Shown: piece by piece, positions 1 to 11,194 of the stretch
Numbering within the stretch: the stretch's first letter is position 1
Layout of the letters: each line of letters starts with the position of its first letter
NCBI GenBank assembly: GCA_019155185.1
Contig: CM032809.1
Location: forward strand, 2,338,501 to 2,402,500
Direction of reading: 5' to 3'
From: Beaufortia kweichowensis
Taxonomy: Eukaryota > Chordata > Actinopteri > Cypriniformes > Gastromyzontidae
Length of the DNA: 64,000 nt
The notes under the pieces: generated by a model
Databases searched by the model: none
Seen by the model: the letters and a program-made list of their open reading frames with translations, nothing else
Told to the model about the DNA's origin: nothing
Made by a program: the position numbers and the translations under genes

Positions 1-132
1 CATTGAACTGTTTGTCACGTTAGTAAATTGAGAGTTATATTAAATTTGATTGATTGTTATTGATCTTATTGAGCCATTATTTAAAATTTGACTAGACTTA
101 AAAGCAGCAAATAAGCAGCATAATTAACATAC

Positions 133-817
133 CCAAGATTTCTCCCACCATAAAGACCAGACAGACTGCTGAAACAATGTAAAGGCGTTTCTTGGCAAGT
201 TTTTTCTCACGCTCTCGGTCCTCCTGGGCACGACTGTTGTCATGGCAATGTTTACCATCCTTCTCCTCACCCAAAGACAGACTAAAACACAAGAACTGTC
301 ATTAACACAACTAAATGAAGATGGACACTTCTGTAGGTGTTTACTGAGAATTTGTAATAACTGCGGTCACACAGAAGTTTGCACATGTTTCAGTTTTAAC
401 CATTTCTTGTTTGACTTACAGCGTTGACTAAAGCTGAAAGATATATTCAATACTAGATCTTTGTTTATCTAAATAGTGTTTTAACTGGAGCAAAATAAAG
501 TTGAGTTGAGTCGAGTTAAGTAAATGGTAAATGTAAATGACTCGAGCTGATTGGGGCGATGTGCAAAGTTTGCGCACCATTAAGATGCGTAAAAGCTTGT
601 AATAGCAGCACCCATTTATTAAGCTTTTTAAGATTTTGACACTAAACCTGGCTTTTATACATCACTGAAACTTTAATAAAGTAAAATGTATAATTTAGTT
701 TTTTAAAACAATTAAAATAAATAATAAGTCAGTGTCTTACCTTTCGGATGTAATGGTGTACATTCTGGCATCGTTTTCCGCGACCAAATAAATTTTTTCC
801 GGATCTGTTTTTACCAT
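133..817 (-). CDS. slc30a8: Zinc transporter 8 (ZnT8), 5' part only
   Basis: Two coding exons, 741-817 and 133-281, encode about the first 76 residues; the rest lies beyond the left edge. Phases fit: 77 nt ends in phase 2, and 149 nt then ends in phase 1 at a GTATGT donor. Human ZnT8 starts with a similar stretch (fish EKIYLVAENDARMYTITSES, human ERTYLVNDKAAKMYAFTLES), which separates it from ZnT2, ZnT3 and ZnT4. An HCH zinc motif is at residues 37-39, and the start of the first membrane helix is at about residues 59-76. ZnT8 is a cation-diffusion-facilitator Zn/H exchanger that loads zinc into secretory granules, notably insulin granules. The start is the upstream in-frame ATG at 817; a second ATG (Met19) aligns with the methionine that starts a shorter human isoform. 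Confidence is high for the SLC30 family and good for the 8 paralogue. Confidence 0.85.
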
Positions 818-999
818 GATTTTAGTTCCCCTTGACTTTTAAATAATCTGTTATGTGTGAAGTTCTTTCTTAAAGTTAAAAATTGTAAATGTAAATAGGG
901 ATGAATAAATGAAATAAAATAAAGAGGAGTTATATTTGCTCCCTTAACAGTACTGACAGGAGGTGCAGTGGTTATCTTTAAGGCGCTGTTATTTGAAGC

Positions 1000-1294
1000 C
1001 TTGTGACTGTGAACCGTGTGCAAATCACTCTTTCTCTCCTGATATCACAATATGTGTGCAAATCACTGTTTCTCTTCTGATATCACGATATGTCGTCCTG
1101 CATAATAATGACTTCCTTCTCAATAATATAAGTTTCTTTAATTTTATAAAACGTGTTTTACAAATTATATTTTTATTTCTACTGCGTCTTCCAGTTTTTG
1201 TCTTGTTTGGATGGGAGGGTAAAGAAAGGCAAGGCGGCTTATATTTGGTGCTTAGTGAAAAACGGAGTCTTGTGACTGCGCACCGTGTGCAAAT
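1000..1294. repeat. Repeated TGTGCAAAT elements upstream of slc30a8
   Basis: Two 36-bp copies at 1017-1052 and 1055-1090 differ at 3 positions (38-bp period). A 26-bp block at 1000-1025 recurs at 1269-1294 with 2 differences. All three sites share the core TGTGCAAAT. They lie about 180-480 bp upstream of the slc30a8 start codon. They may be promoter elements or decayed tandem duplication; their function is unknown. Confidence 0.7.
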
Positions 1295-2883
1295 GTCGAA
1301 GTCGTTTGCACAACCAGACTACAATGACTGATATTAAAGTTAAAGAAAAACTGGCCAATGAGTGAAACAATGGGTGTTTGAAGTCTTCTTAAACATCACA
1401 CTTTGAAAGACTGATTGGATTTCAAACACTCACAGAATTTAATCACTTTACATGACACTGTGTGTTACTTAATTGATAAATCATGTTTTGACATTTTACA
1501 TAACAAGAAAATGTATAAACCTTAATAAAACAGCCAGAGAGAACTTAGATTAAAATCTGTGAAAATAAAAAGAGTTTTTATTTAATGTTAGAGAATAAGA
1601 GTAAAAGTGTCTTTATTATTTGCATTTACCTTTATTTGGCTCAGATCAACACATTATTTACAAAGAATGATGTTAAAATGAATACAAGCAACTTAAGTTA
1701 AAAGTTGTAATTTCACAATTCGCCCCACAGACAAGAGTGTAACTAGCCATCCTTTCTTACTGTTACCAAAGAGATGGCGACCATACAGTAAAACATATAC
1801 AAACACTTATGTTTTAACAAGTCCAGCAACAATTTTAGCCATTTTAACAAAGAAATTCTCTGAAAGGCCAATATGATGACAGTTAAGAAACTGTCCCTGT
1901 CTGATGACTTAAAAAACTGAAAATACAGGACAGACAGAATTGGGACCATGTACTTTCTTTGGGCATCTGAAATGGTATTTCATATCAATTCCACACACCA
2001 TTTATTTGTGTTTTTGGTTAAGGTCTCAAAATTAAAATCAAACAAGTCAAAAGAGATTAAATAATGTACATCTAAGCTACTCCAACAGTAAAGCATTGTT
2101 ATCTTTACCCCAAGGGAAAAACATATCTTTGCTAATTGCAACTCTAGTGCTTAGAAATTACATGTACTGCAACTTTCAAAAGGGAAAAATGGGAATATTG
2201 GTATGATTGCCATACTAAAATACTGCAGCAGATTATAAGATACTGCACTGAAATTAAATATTCACAGCAAAAATACAAATTTAAGACCACCACAAATCTG
2301 TAGTACTATCAAATGAGTAAGAGAAGAGTTTAGCTGAGAGAGGTGGAGACATCTACAGACTGATCTACAAACTGCCATACACTGCAGTTTCCTTTGCACT
2401 AGAATAAAAACTGTAGGTGTACATTGGGTGTCTATTTTACCTTTTTTAACAAATGTGTATAACTGTATGAAAGCTTAAGAAATTGCTGCCAAATAAAGTG
2501 TTTTAGAACTTGTCTTCCTGAAACATTCAGTGACATACAGAATATTTTTCTGTACACAGACTCTTTAGCAGTCCAGAGGCAAACAGTAGTTGTTTTCAAA
2601 TGATTCCATTAATTCCAGTGCACTTCAACAAATGTATGCTTTTTAATACAAAGGGGGCCAATGAACTGAAATAATACCACAGGGAAATCAAGATAACACA
2701 AGGATGGAGCTTGCAATTCAAACGCTCAGGCAGCCATGGACTGCAAATGAGACACATCCACTGCTGGTATCATGGCCTAGTGATGTTAAATGTCAGAGCA
2801 AGGGACACACTGAGAATACAGCTAGAGAGCATGACAGGCAGAGAACCAGGAGATCAGGTGAAAGACAAGATAGAAGTTCAAGC
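1295..2883. other. Spacer between slc30a8 and rprd1a, including rprd1a 3' UTR
   Basis: No coding exon was recognised. The part next to the rprd1a stop (2884) is presumed 3' UTR. TTTATT (AATAAA on the minus strand) occurs near 1568 and 1629, giving a possible UTR of about 1.25 kb. The exact poly(A) site cannot be read from sequence alone. Confidence 0.45.
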
Positions 2884-5800
2884 TCAGCTTGGGCTGTAAA
2901 GATCACCAGAGGGCAGGTGGACGTGGCTTCTCGTAACGCTTGGAAGCCGGGACAGGTCTGGGAGACTGCTGAGACGAGAGCGCAGCTCCTTTCGAACTTG
3001 GGACACCCGTGCCAGTTTGCGTTTGTATTCCTGAAATAAACACGCAAACAACTATGTTAGTGCATAAGAACTTGTTGTGCAAGTCTAAAATGAACACCAC
3101 AAATAAAATTTATAAAACCAAACACATGCCTTATTCAGTCTTGGGATAATTTGAGAATGTTTTTTTAATGTTTAATTGCTGCAACAAATAAGCATCAACT
3201 ACAGTTTACTAAATCTAGTTAAACGATAACTAAAAGGTTTTTTTTCCCAATTCAGAGAGACAAGTTTGTCAGTTTTTACATTAACTTGCTCAATAATCAG
3301 AGTCACTTATAATAGCAACTGTTTAAATAGTAAGGACACAATATCAGGCCAGTACTATCTGCTGTAATTAAAAGCATTTTCTACATTAATACATGTACCC
3401 TACAATAAACTATAAACAACACAGCCCAGACAACAGTGTCAATGTTCACAAGTTCTGTCTAAGGCACATAAAATTACTAGACATATTAAGAATTGTTGAA
3501 CCCTTTTATAATTTTATATGTTTAAAAGTTAAAACTTTTAAAATCAGTAAGAAATGTTAAATCACTACTTTTCTACATAGTGTACTGTATATAAGTAAAA
3601 GAAGTTCTTTAGTTCTGTGCATCTTTGTGTATTGAATTTTACTTTTATTAAAGCATACTATCGAAGCACAGCTAGCTAGGTTTGAACTTGGCTATTTGAA
3701 AATTAAATTCAACTACAATAAAAAAACAACTCTAAAGTGGTCTAGTGTTTTTTTTTTTCTCAAAAACATGTAATGATTTATTTGCTTAAGTAATCATTTC
3801 TAACTTTTAAAACTGGACTAGATTTAGTGTCTTTGCTTTTATGATTTAAGGTCAACTGTAAGAATACAGGTAATATGATTTTACAACAATTAATTTCTCA
3901 AAGTAACAGGACGAACCACTGATGTTTAATGCTTAACAGTTAGATTTTAAGATGTTGACTGTCATACTTCTAATCCTAGATTTCTCTTTAAACTGTAATT
4001 GGTGACATTTTACAGTAAGGTTCCTTTTAAATTAGTTAACTAGGCATCATAAACTAACAATAAAAAATCATCTTTTACAACATTTATAAGCTCAGTTTAC
4101 ATTTATTATTAAATAAACCATTGTTTGTTTAAAGTAATCTTTTACAATGTATTTAAAATTATTTTACCAAGCACAAACAAAAAGTTGTAAATATATTCTT
4201 CACAGTTAGTTCATGTAAAATAACTGCTTAAACTAATGTGAATGTATACAACCTAACTGTCAGTAAGGATGTATATCTGAAAGCAAATAAACAGCAAATA
4301 AATAACTGCACACTCGAGAGATTGTTGATTTTTCTTTTATTTTTATTTGATACATAAAGATGACATCTGTTGGATCACAGGAACCTGCTCAGTGCCTGTA
4401 AGCAAAGGCTGGACAAGTTAAGCTGTTACACATTTATGTCCATTAAACTTTCTTTACTTACCAGTACTGCTCTAATGCAGGGATTGAATTATAAAAGACA
4501 TTTAATGCTGAATTTCTTGGTTTAGAGTTTTACTGACCTCTATGCACCTATGACCATGGCGCTATGTAACTTTTCATATAAAACAAATTACACATGTAAG
4601 AAATGTGAAAAAAGGAGCACAGTAAAGGTAAAAAGTTACTGAGGAATAATAAATGTTGAACGAAAAGGAAGATAAAAGTTTACCCACTTCTAGTTTCTGC
4701 TCATTCTGGGCCAGACCGTCTTTCTGACTCTGCAAAAAGACAGTCAGCGTGCGCGTGAGCTGTCGTCGATCATCGATCTCTGCCGCCAGCCGTCCGCTGT
4801 AATCAGCCAGAAGCATGCAAGCCTCTTCCACCAGCCGAGAGAGACGTTCCCCTGACTCTTTATCTGAGACAAACAAGAAGGACAGTCTTAGAAAAAACTA
4901 AGGCTGGGCAGGACAGTATCCAACTTTAAAATCTTTGACTTCATTCCCTTTAATGCATGTTGATTATGTTTATGTGTATGATAATCCCATCATGTCAAGT
5001 CAAATTTTGTTGGGTTTATGGGTGCCCTCACCTGTGACTTTATGCAGTAAAGAGGTGTCCTGCACCTCAGGTGGTAGAGCAGAGATCCGCTGACGAAGAG
5101 TGGCATCATTTGAGGCTGCGTTCTCAAGCTCCTGTAGTGCTCGTATCAGATCTGCAGTCTGACACACAGAGCAAGAACTGACATGAAGGAATCAGACTGA
5201 CCTGAGGTCGATTTACATAAAGGCATGCAAATCTTTTCAACAGATTTATCTTTCATTACCTGTGGAGGCTCACCAGGGGAGCTATGGGAGGTGAAGCCTT
5301 CGTCATTCACCCTGATCTCTTCATAAGGTCTTTTCTTGGCCTTCTTTTCGACCTCTGTAGTTCACAAGGTAAGATTTATGTAAAGGACATTCATTACCTT
5401 CATTAAATTCAAAGTACTTGTTATGTACTTACGCAGAACTTCAGATAGTTTTTCCAGCACATCATTCTCATAGACGACTCTTTCCTGCCAGATGGACAGA
5501 ACTCTACCTAACTGTTTTTTACAGCCCTCATCTCCTTGACTGTGTAAAAACAAATGGAAACATGGCAAACATGATTATAAGGAAGACTCATAACACAAAA
5601 CTGCAAAAGGCAAACGTTTAACAGTTTAGACTTATTCAGTTTTTTCATAAGCCTTCCTGACCATCAATGAATTAGTGATGCCCGTGATTAACTAGTTAGT
5701 GAACCAAATCAACAGGTCTATTGCCAGATCTCATAAAACAAAAATGATTTGTTCCAATATTCCAAAAGTCTCATGTAGAGGTTAAGGACAGCCTGAGGTC

Positions 5801-8437
5801 CTATGCATACCAGCATGCACTTAGGACAAATTAAATAGGAACAAATAGTGGGCTTTATGCAGGTCTAACTCACCTAGAGACGTGCTTAAAAGCATCAACA
5901 ATGACTGGGGCAAAGTCTTGTGTAAACTCCGGTCCTTTCCTCTTGCTGTTCTGAATGACATCATTTGCAAGATAGAGGAAGGTCAACTTGCGAGACACCT
6001 GAGCTGCACAGAATAAAAGAGAAAACATTTTATTTAATAATGTCTGGATAATAAAGATGTTTAAATACCAATTATTTTAAAAATCTATTACAGGTTGTTT
6101 GAATATATCATCATCTCTCAAAATCTGCATTCACCTTTCAAGAGCCTTAATTTAGATTCACTGACAAATTACAAATGACATTGATTAGACAGATCGCATT
6201 TCTATCCCTGGTTTTGTTGTTGAGAAGAAATATATTTTTAAGACAACAAAAAGGCATCAGCGAAAGTAATGCTTTGCACAGAGACACACATCTTAGCTCT
6301 CTATGTAGGTTTCAGCATGACACACTCTTTGTTTTACTCCTTACACAAGTAAACACAAAAACCTGCTATGGAAACTAAACCTGCACTATAGTAACAATAA
6401 GACCTCAGGAGAGACAGATGGTCTAAAAATAGCTCTTTCTTTAACAGTATCACCCAAGCAATCCTTATCCAACAATACACACAGACACAGTATTCAATAT
6501 TGAACATAAAAAAGGTTAATCTGTGCAAAAGCCCAGATAAATTATGCCTGTTTAGACAACCATGTATTTTCTGTGGAAAACTTCAAAAGCACAGAACACT
6601 TTCATTATCGCATAAGATCATGTCAAATTCAATCAAAGCAACAAAACATGAAATTTAATCATCTTGGGTTCTGTTCCTGGTTGTATTATTGTTCATTATA
6701 AAGCTGCAATCTTATCCTCCATCAGAGGAAGCTCATTTCAAACAACTAGGCTAAACCACAAAACCAAGAACATACCATAGTCACTGGGAAACAGCATTAA
6801 ATGATATGAATTAGTTTTACAACTGGTATTACAAGCAGTCATCCAAAGCTTTCTATGTTGTGTTTCCTTGATAGATAAATAAATAGCAGATTTATTGTAA
6901 AACCCTATGAACATTAAATTCGGCTTAGTAAATTAGGCTTTTAGAAGTCCCTCTTCCATATGTCCATATTCTTTTTAACCTAGAAAAATCATAGATTAAC
7001 TAATTATACATCATGCATTGTTATGCTTTATTACAAAGGCACATTGTCAAAACCCTTCAGCGAAACTAGTTGTTATGCAAGATTAGACTGAGTGTATGTT
7101 TATCATGTCTGTAAGCAGATGAATATGAAAAGAAGACTGCTGCTAAATTATAATAACACAAGCAACCAGACCATGCATAAATGCCAAATCTTCAGTCTGC
7201 CCCTTTAGTTTTTGTTAGTTACAGTTCTTTTCTGATAAGAGAAAAAGGGTGTGTCAACATAAAATTTTAACAGAACTGTAAAATAATGAATTAAACCATT
7301 AGCTTTAATAAATATGATATTCAAGTATCACTAACATGTCACTTTTAAACACTGAAATGCATTTTCACTTTACTTTTCGATGCATTTTACTTCTAGGATA
7401 TTGCACGGGGCATGTTTTGAAATAACTCCATACCTACAATCTAATGGGTTCCTAAACTATAAAACCAAACAAGTCAGGAAAATATCACAAAGACCAAGAC
7501 ACAAACACAGCTTTATCATTGAATCTCTGAAAACATGTTTATAATGTTGGATATGTGGGCACAGAAATAGGACTCTTCACAGAGAGGTGATCAGTCCTCT
7601 GATAAAGTCTGACCTCATCTCAATACAACCCACATGGTCCATGTGGTCCTACTACATGTGTTGGCATTTTATAGGCAAGTAGATGTACCACATCTCATCA
7701 AACCTACTGTACTATCTTATACATAGAGTAAATTAAGGCTGTCTGAAAGAAAAACCAAATGAGCTGCCAAACACTATGGCCTAAAACTACAGGTAGTGGG
7801 GAAAAAACAGATGTGAGGATGCTTCAAAATGGCTGCCAGGTCAGTTAGAGCATCCACAGCTGTAATAAAACAAGATCATAACATACCTAATGAACATACT
7901 ATATAGAATATCTATAGAGACTTGCTGCAGTAACTTTAATCGTATGATCACACAACCGTGAGACTGCAGACACACCGACTTTACTAACACGTTGCTGTGG
8001 TATTAATTTCATTTCTGAAGCAAACTTGCACGATGATGTTCCACACTTAGAAATTGTGGGTTTGTCCCGAAAATAACCTGCAACAATCTTGCACAAACCG
8101 TACAATAATAAAACCTGTTGTAGATTAACAGTAACAGTAGCGACGCTGTTAGCCAATCAGAAAGAATCTACGATTAGCTTGTTTGCTACATGGACTGTTT
8201 ACATCCAGTTTAAAGCTACAAAACGTGCTTTTAAACACGCTTTTAAAGCTTGGCATGCGTTTCGGATACAATCTGCCTCTCCTTACCTTTTTTCAGCTCG
8301 TTATACCAGACTTTGACGATGGTTTTGGAGTGTTTTCTGTGGTGAATGAGCCACAGTGAAAGGGTCTGGACGCTTTGCTGGGAATTACTTAGTTCTGATA
8401 GTTTCTTTTCCAAAGCAGACTCCGAGAACACGGACAT
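2884..8437 (-). CDS. rprd1a: Regulation of nuclear pre-mRNA domain-containing protein 1A
   Basis: Seven coding exons: 8287-8437, 5874-6003, 5433-5539, 5260-5354, 5032-5158, 4688-4863 and 2884-3030. Together they are 933 nt, giving 310 aa (human 312). Residues 1 to about 135 form the CTD-interacting domain, starting MSVFSESALEKKLSELSNSQ. The C-terminal half is a coiled-coil RPRD region containing RLAAEIDDRRQLTR, and the protein ends in LPSGDLYSPS. YENDVLEKL and DKESGERLS match RPRD1A rather than RPRD1B. The family binds phosphorylated RNA polymerase II CTD as dimers, with RPAP2 and Ser5 phosphatases, in the nucleus. The exon 6 donor is the weak GTGGGT, chosen because it alone keeps the conserved KLE-EYK join. 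An in-frame stop or a clear promoter upstream was not needed to set the start; the ATG at 8437 matches the human start. Confidence 0.97.
4001..4215. mobile_element. Degenerate non-autonomous DNA element, rprd1a intron 6
   Basis: The left end, GGTGACATTTTACAGTAAGG, resembles the end of the element at 34562-34855 (a cyprinid-type terminus near GTAACACTTTACAATAAGG). The interior is a string of TTAACTA and AACTAACAAT runs as in that element. The right end is poorly defined. Confidence 0.45.
6004..8286 (-). other. rprd1a intron 1 (2.3 kb)
   Basis: A+T-rich intron with no conserved reading frame recognised. The stretch near its upstream end (about 7560-7860) has more balanced base composition but no feature I can name. 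Confidence 0.6.
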
Positions 8438-8560
8438 TTTCAACTACAGCTGAATATTGTATAGAAAAAAGGCTCCTTGCCCACACCAGGCACCCGAAGG
8501 CCGAGGTTTGTAAAGCTGGTAACTCCTCAGGCTAGCTACACATTCCCTGGTTTTGCCACA
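8438..8560 (-). promoter_or_regulatory. Presumed rprd1a 5' UTR and core promoter
   Basis: This stretch lies directly upstream of the ATG, with a GC-richer run around 8480-8590 against an A+T-rich background. No TATA box was recognised. Placement is by position only. Confidence 0.4.
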
Positions 8561-8731
8561 GAGCACACTGAGCATGCGCAGTCCCCATACGCAATACATA
8601 CACGGCTGTGTCACTAATTCTAAGTTGACTGTTACGACAGTAAATCCTATAAGTATACGACTTCATTAATCGCCTAAGGGGTAAATTATTATTATTGTTA
8701 TACTTTGTAGTTAATCGTACTGTACTGTAGT

Positions 8732-8967
8732 ACCAGTAACTGGGTGGTTGACAAAAGTCTATGTCATATGGTGTGACATACAAAAAATGTAGAAAAAAAT
8801 TATTTAAACAATTACAGTAAGATAAATCCTTCTCATCCTATTTGTAACTCCATCAAAGAAGATAAATGCTATTTGTATATTTTATTTTTTTCTACATTTT
8901 TGCTGTCACATCATAGGACACATATATTTCACATATTTATTTGTCAACTACCCAACTACATTTTGGT
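8732..8967. mobile_element. Palindromic MITE-like element upstream of rprd1a
   Basis: The left arm (8732 to about 8798) and right arm (about 8883-8967) are imperfect inverted repeats. Both carry GTTGACAAA, a TGTGACA block and an ATGTAGAAAAAAAT inner end. No transposase is present, so it is a non-autonomous element or a long hairpin. Target duplications are not clear. Confidence 0.65.
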
Positions 8968-11194
8968 AATATATACTACATATATACTACAATAGAAGTA
9001 TAACATACTTCTATTACACTATTAACTATAGCAGATTTGCAAATTGCAGTGTATACTGTAGTATAATTTAATATTTACTATGATAAGCTTCAAACACCCA
9101 TTGTATACATGCATTTTAATACAGTTTATGATTTTCGTGTGGGAGTGATCTCAACCTTTTTTGCTTCAAGCCCCCCACTCACAACTTGAGGTACACAAGT
9201 TTAGAAGACTATATAGTTATAGTAACAGTTAAATATCCTGATTTTTTTAAGAAAGGACACCAACGTTACATTTCCTTTTTGGAGTTATTCACAAAATCAA
9301 ACCTATTGATGGCACATAAAACATTCAATTCTATTTCAAAAAGCTAAAACCTAAGGGTGCCCTCATTACCATGTTGGGTCATGTAATACACATAATTTGA
9401 ACATACCTGATACCCAACAAGTTATTTTTAAAGTCACTACGAGCACAAGGAAAAGAAAACTTCAAGTCATATTTTCCTCTAATTTTATTCCATTAATGAA
9501 AAGCAAACAGGCTGTAGAGGAATATAGTTTTACTTCATATAGCAAATTTACAATGCAAAGAGATCTACAGAGCCCAAACACACCTCAATCCACTATAGCT
9601 TTACTTATGCTAAAGTTAGTTATAAAGACAAACAATTAGTTACAATAAAGAAAAAGTTTTTAAAATCATGTCTGTCATACAGTGTGCAATATTTCCACAT
9701 GCAAGCCAGAAGTTTGCAGCTGGGTATGTGACATTTCATTTAATGTGATGTAAAAGAAAAAACAAGTCAACAAGTAATTAAATAAATAACTTAAATGTTA
9801 ACTAATTATATGTAACTCAATGATCTTAAATTGCCAATCTAGATTGACTAGTATTGACAGTATAACTTCAATATACCGTTTGTCTTTTAAAAAAATTCTT
9901 ACTCCTTAAGTGAATAGTTTAAGTCATGTATCTCAATTTAAAGTGATCTCTACTTTTTAATATCTTCACTTAGTATACATAAAAAAACATGTTTCTATGT
10001 GCATTATTATTCCTCCATGACCCAAAAGCCTCAGTAACATCCTATGACAGTTTAATAAATAAATTGTAAATATCCACGTTTTCCTGCAATCATTTTCCAG
10101 CATATGCAATGTTCAGTAAAGTAACATAAGTAGTGATACTTTATAAAGCATGTTTTAACAAAACAAAGTGGTACTGTATATATTTCATTTACAATCATTA
10201 AAAGGTGGGAAAAACATTGCTTTCCCTCACACATAAACAAACAAACAAAACAAAATCTATTTAACAAAAAGAAGAAAAAACAGTGTGTAAAGTAATAAGC
10301 AATTAGGGATCAAGTACATTATGTAGTGATGAAGCTTCTTAATAATACTGACCTTTGGAACGATTTAATAATTCTCACAAAAGACCTCACACAACCTCCT
10401 CAAAATAAAGAAAATAAACTATATACATACTTTATTTTACTTGTCAGTGCTTACAGTGTTACTGTAGATTATACAGTTAACTGAACAACTGTTTGTTATC
10501 TCAGAGTGTACATGTTTTTTCAACGCAAAGCAGTAATGTTAGAAAACACATCTGTGAGCCATTCGCATATTCATGCTTAGATCTGGAGGGTTATGAGCTA
10601 TTATTTCACTATTTACAGTTACCTCAGCATCTGTTTTTGTCTGTCTGACATTTTGTGTTGTGTTAGACTACCATGCAGAGAAATGGTATTATTGACTACT
10701 GGAGCACACTAGGATCTGAAATATAATTCTATTCTGATGCTCTGCTCATTGATGTCTCTTTCTTTCCACTTACAGCACTGTGAACATAACAAGGCCACGT
10801 GCAAAGCTCAGAGATGTCAGAGGTCGGGTGAGATTTCTGTCATGCCGTTTGGATGCAGCTGTCATATCACGCTAAACATCTCGAGGACCACAAAAGCGGT
10901 TTTAACAGGAAGGACAGAACAAGCAATGCAGCGGAACGGCTGTGTTTAATAAAACTACCTTCATATGGGCTATTAAATAAATTTCTAAAAAAATCATTTG
11001 GTTTTGTGATCGCTGCTATGCCCAGAAAGTGACAAAGAGCCTGTTGTCTTACCAGCCTGTACATACGTTAAATATAAGGAATGTGAAAAAAATAAATTAA
11101 GATTTCAAAGATATGAGGAAAGGTGAGGAGAGGTGATACACCATTCTGTGTAAGGTGGTCTGCATTTCCGTCTTCTCACAGGGAGGGGGCGCAC
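8968..11194. other. Intergenic A+T-rich DNA and grina 3' UTR
   Basis: No coding exon was recognised. At 9141-9200 a stretch with CTCAACCTTTTT and CCCCCCACTC looks like a piece of an interspersed repeat. TTTATT near 10432 is a possible minus-strand poly(A) signal for grina, implying a 3' UTR of about 0.75 kb. Confidence 0.45.

Noticed and set aside
963..1331. 122-residue plus-strand frame upstream of slc30a8
   Set aside because: It runs through the repeated TGTGCAAAT elements and resembles no protein.
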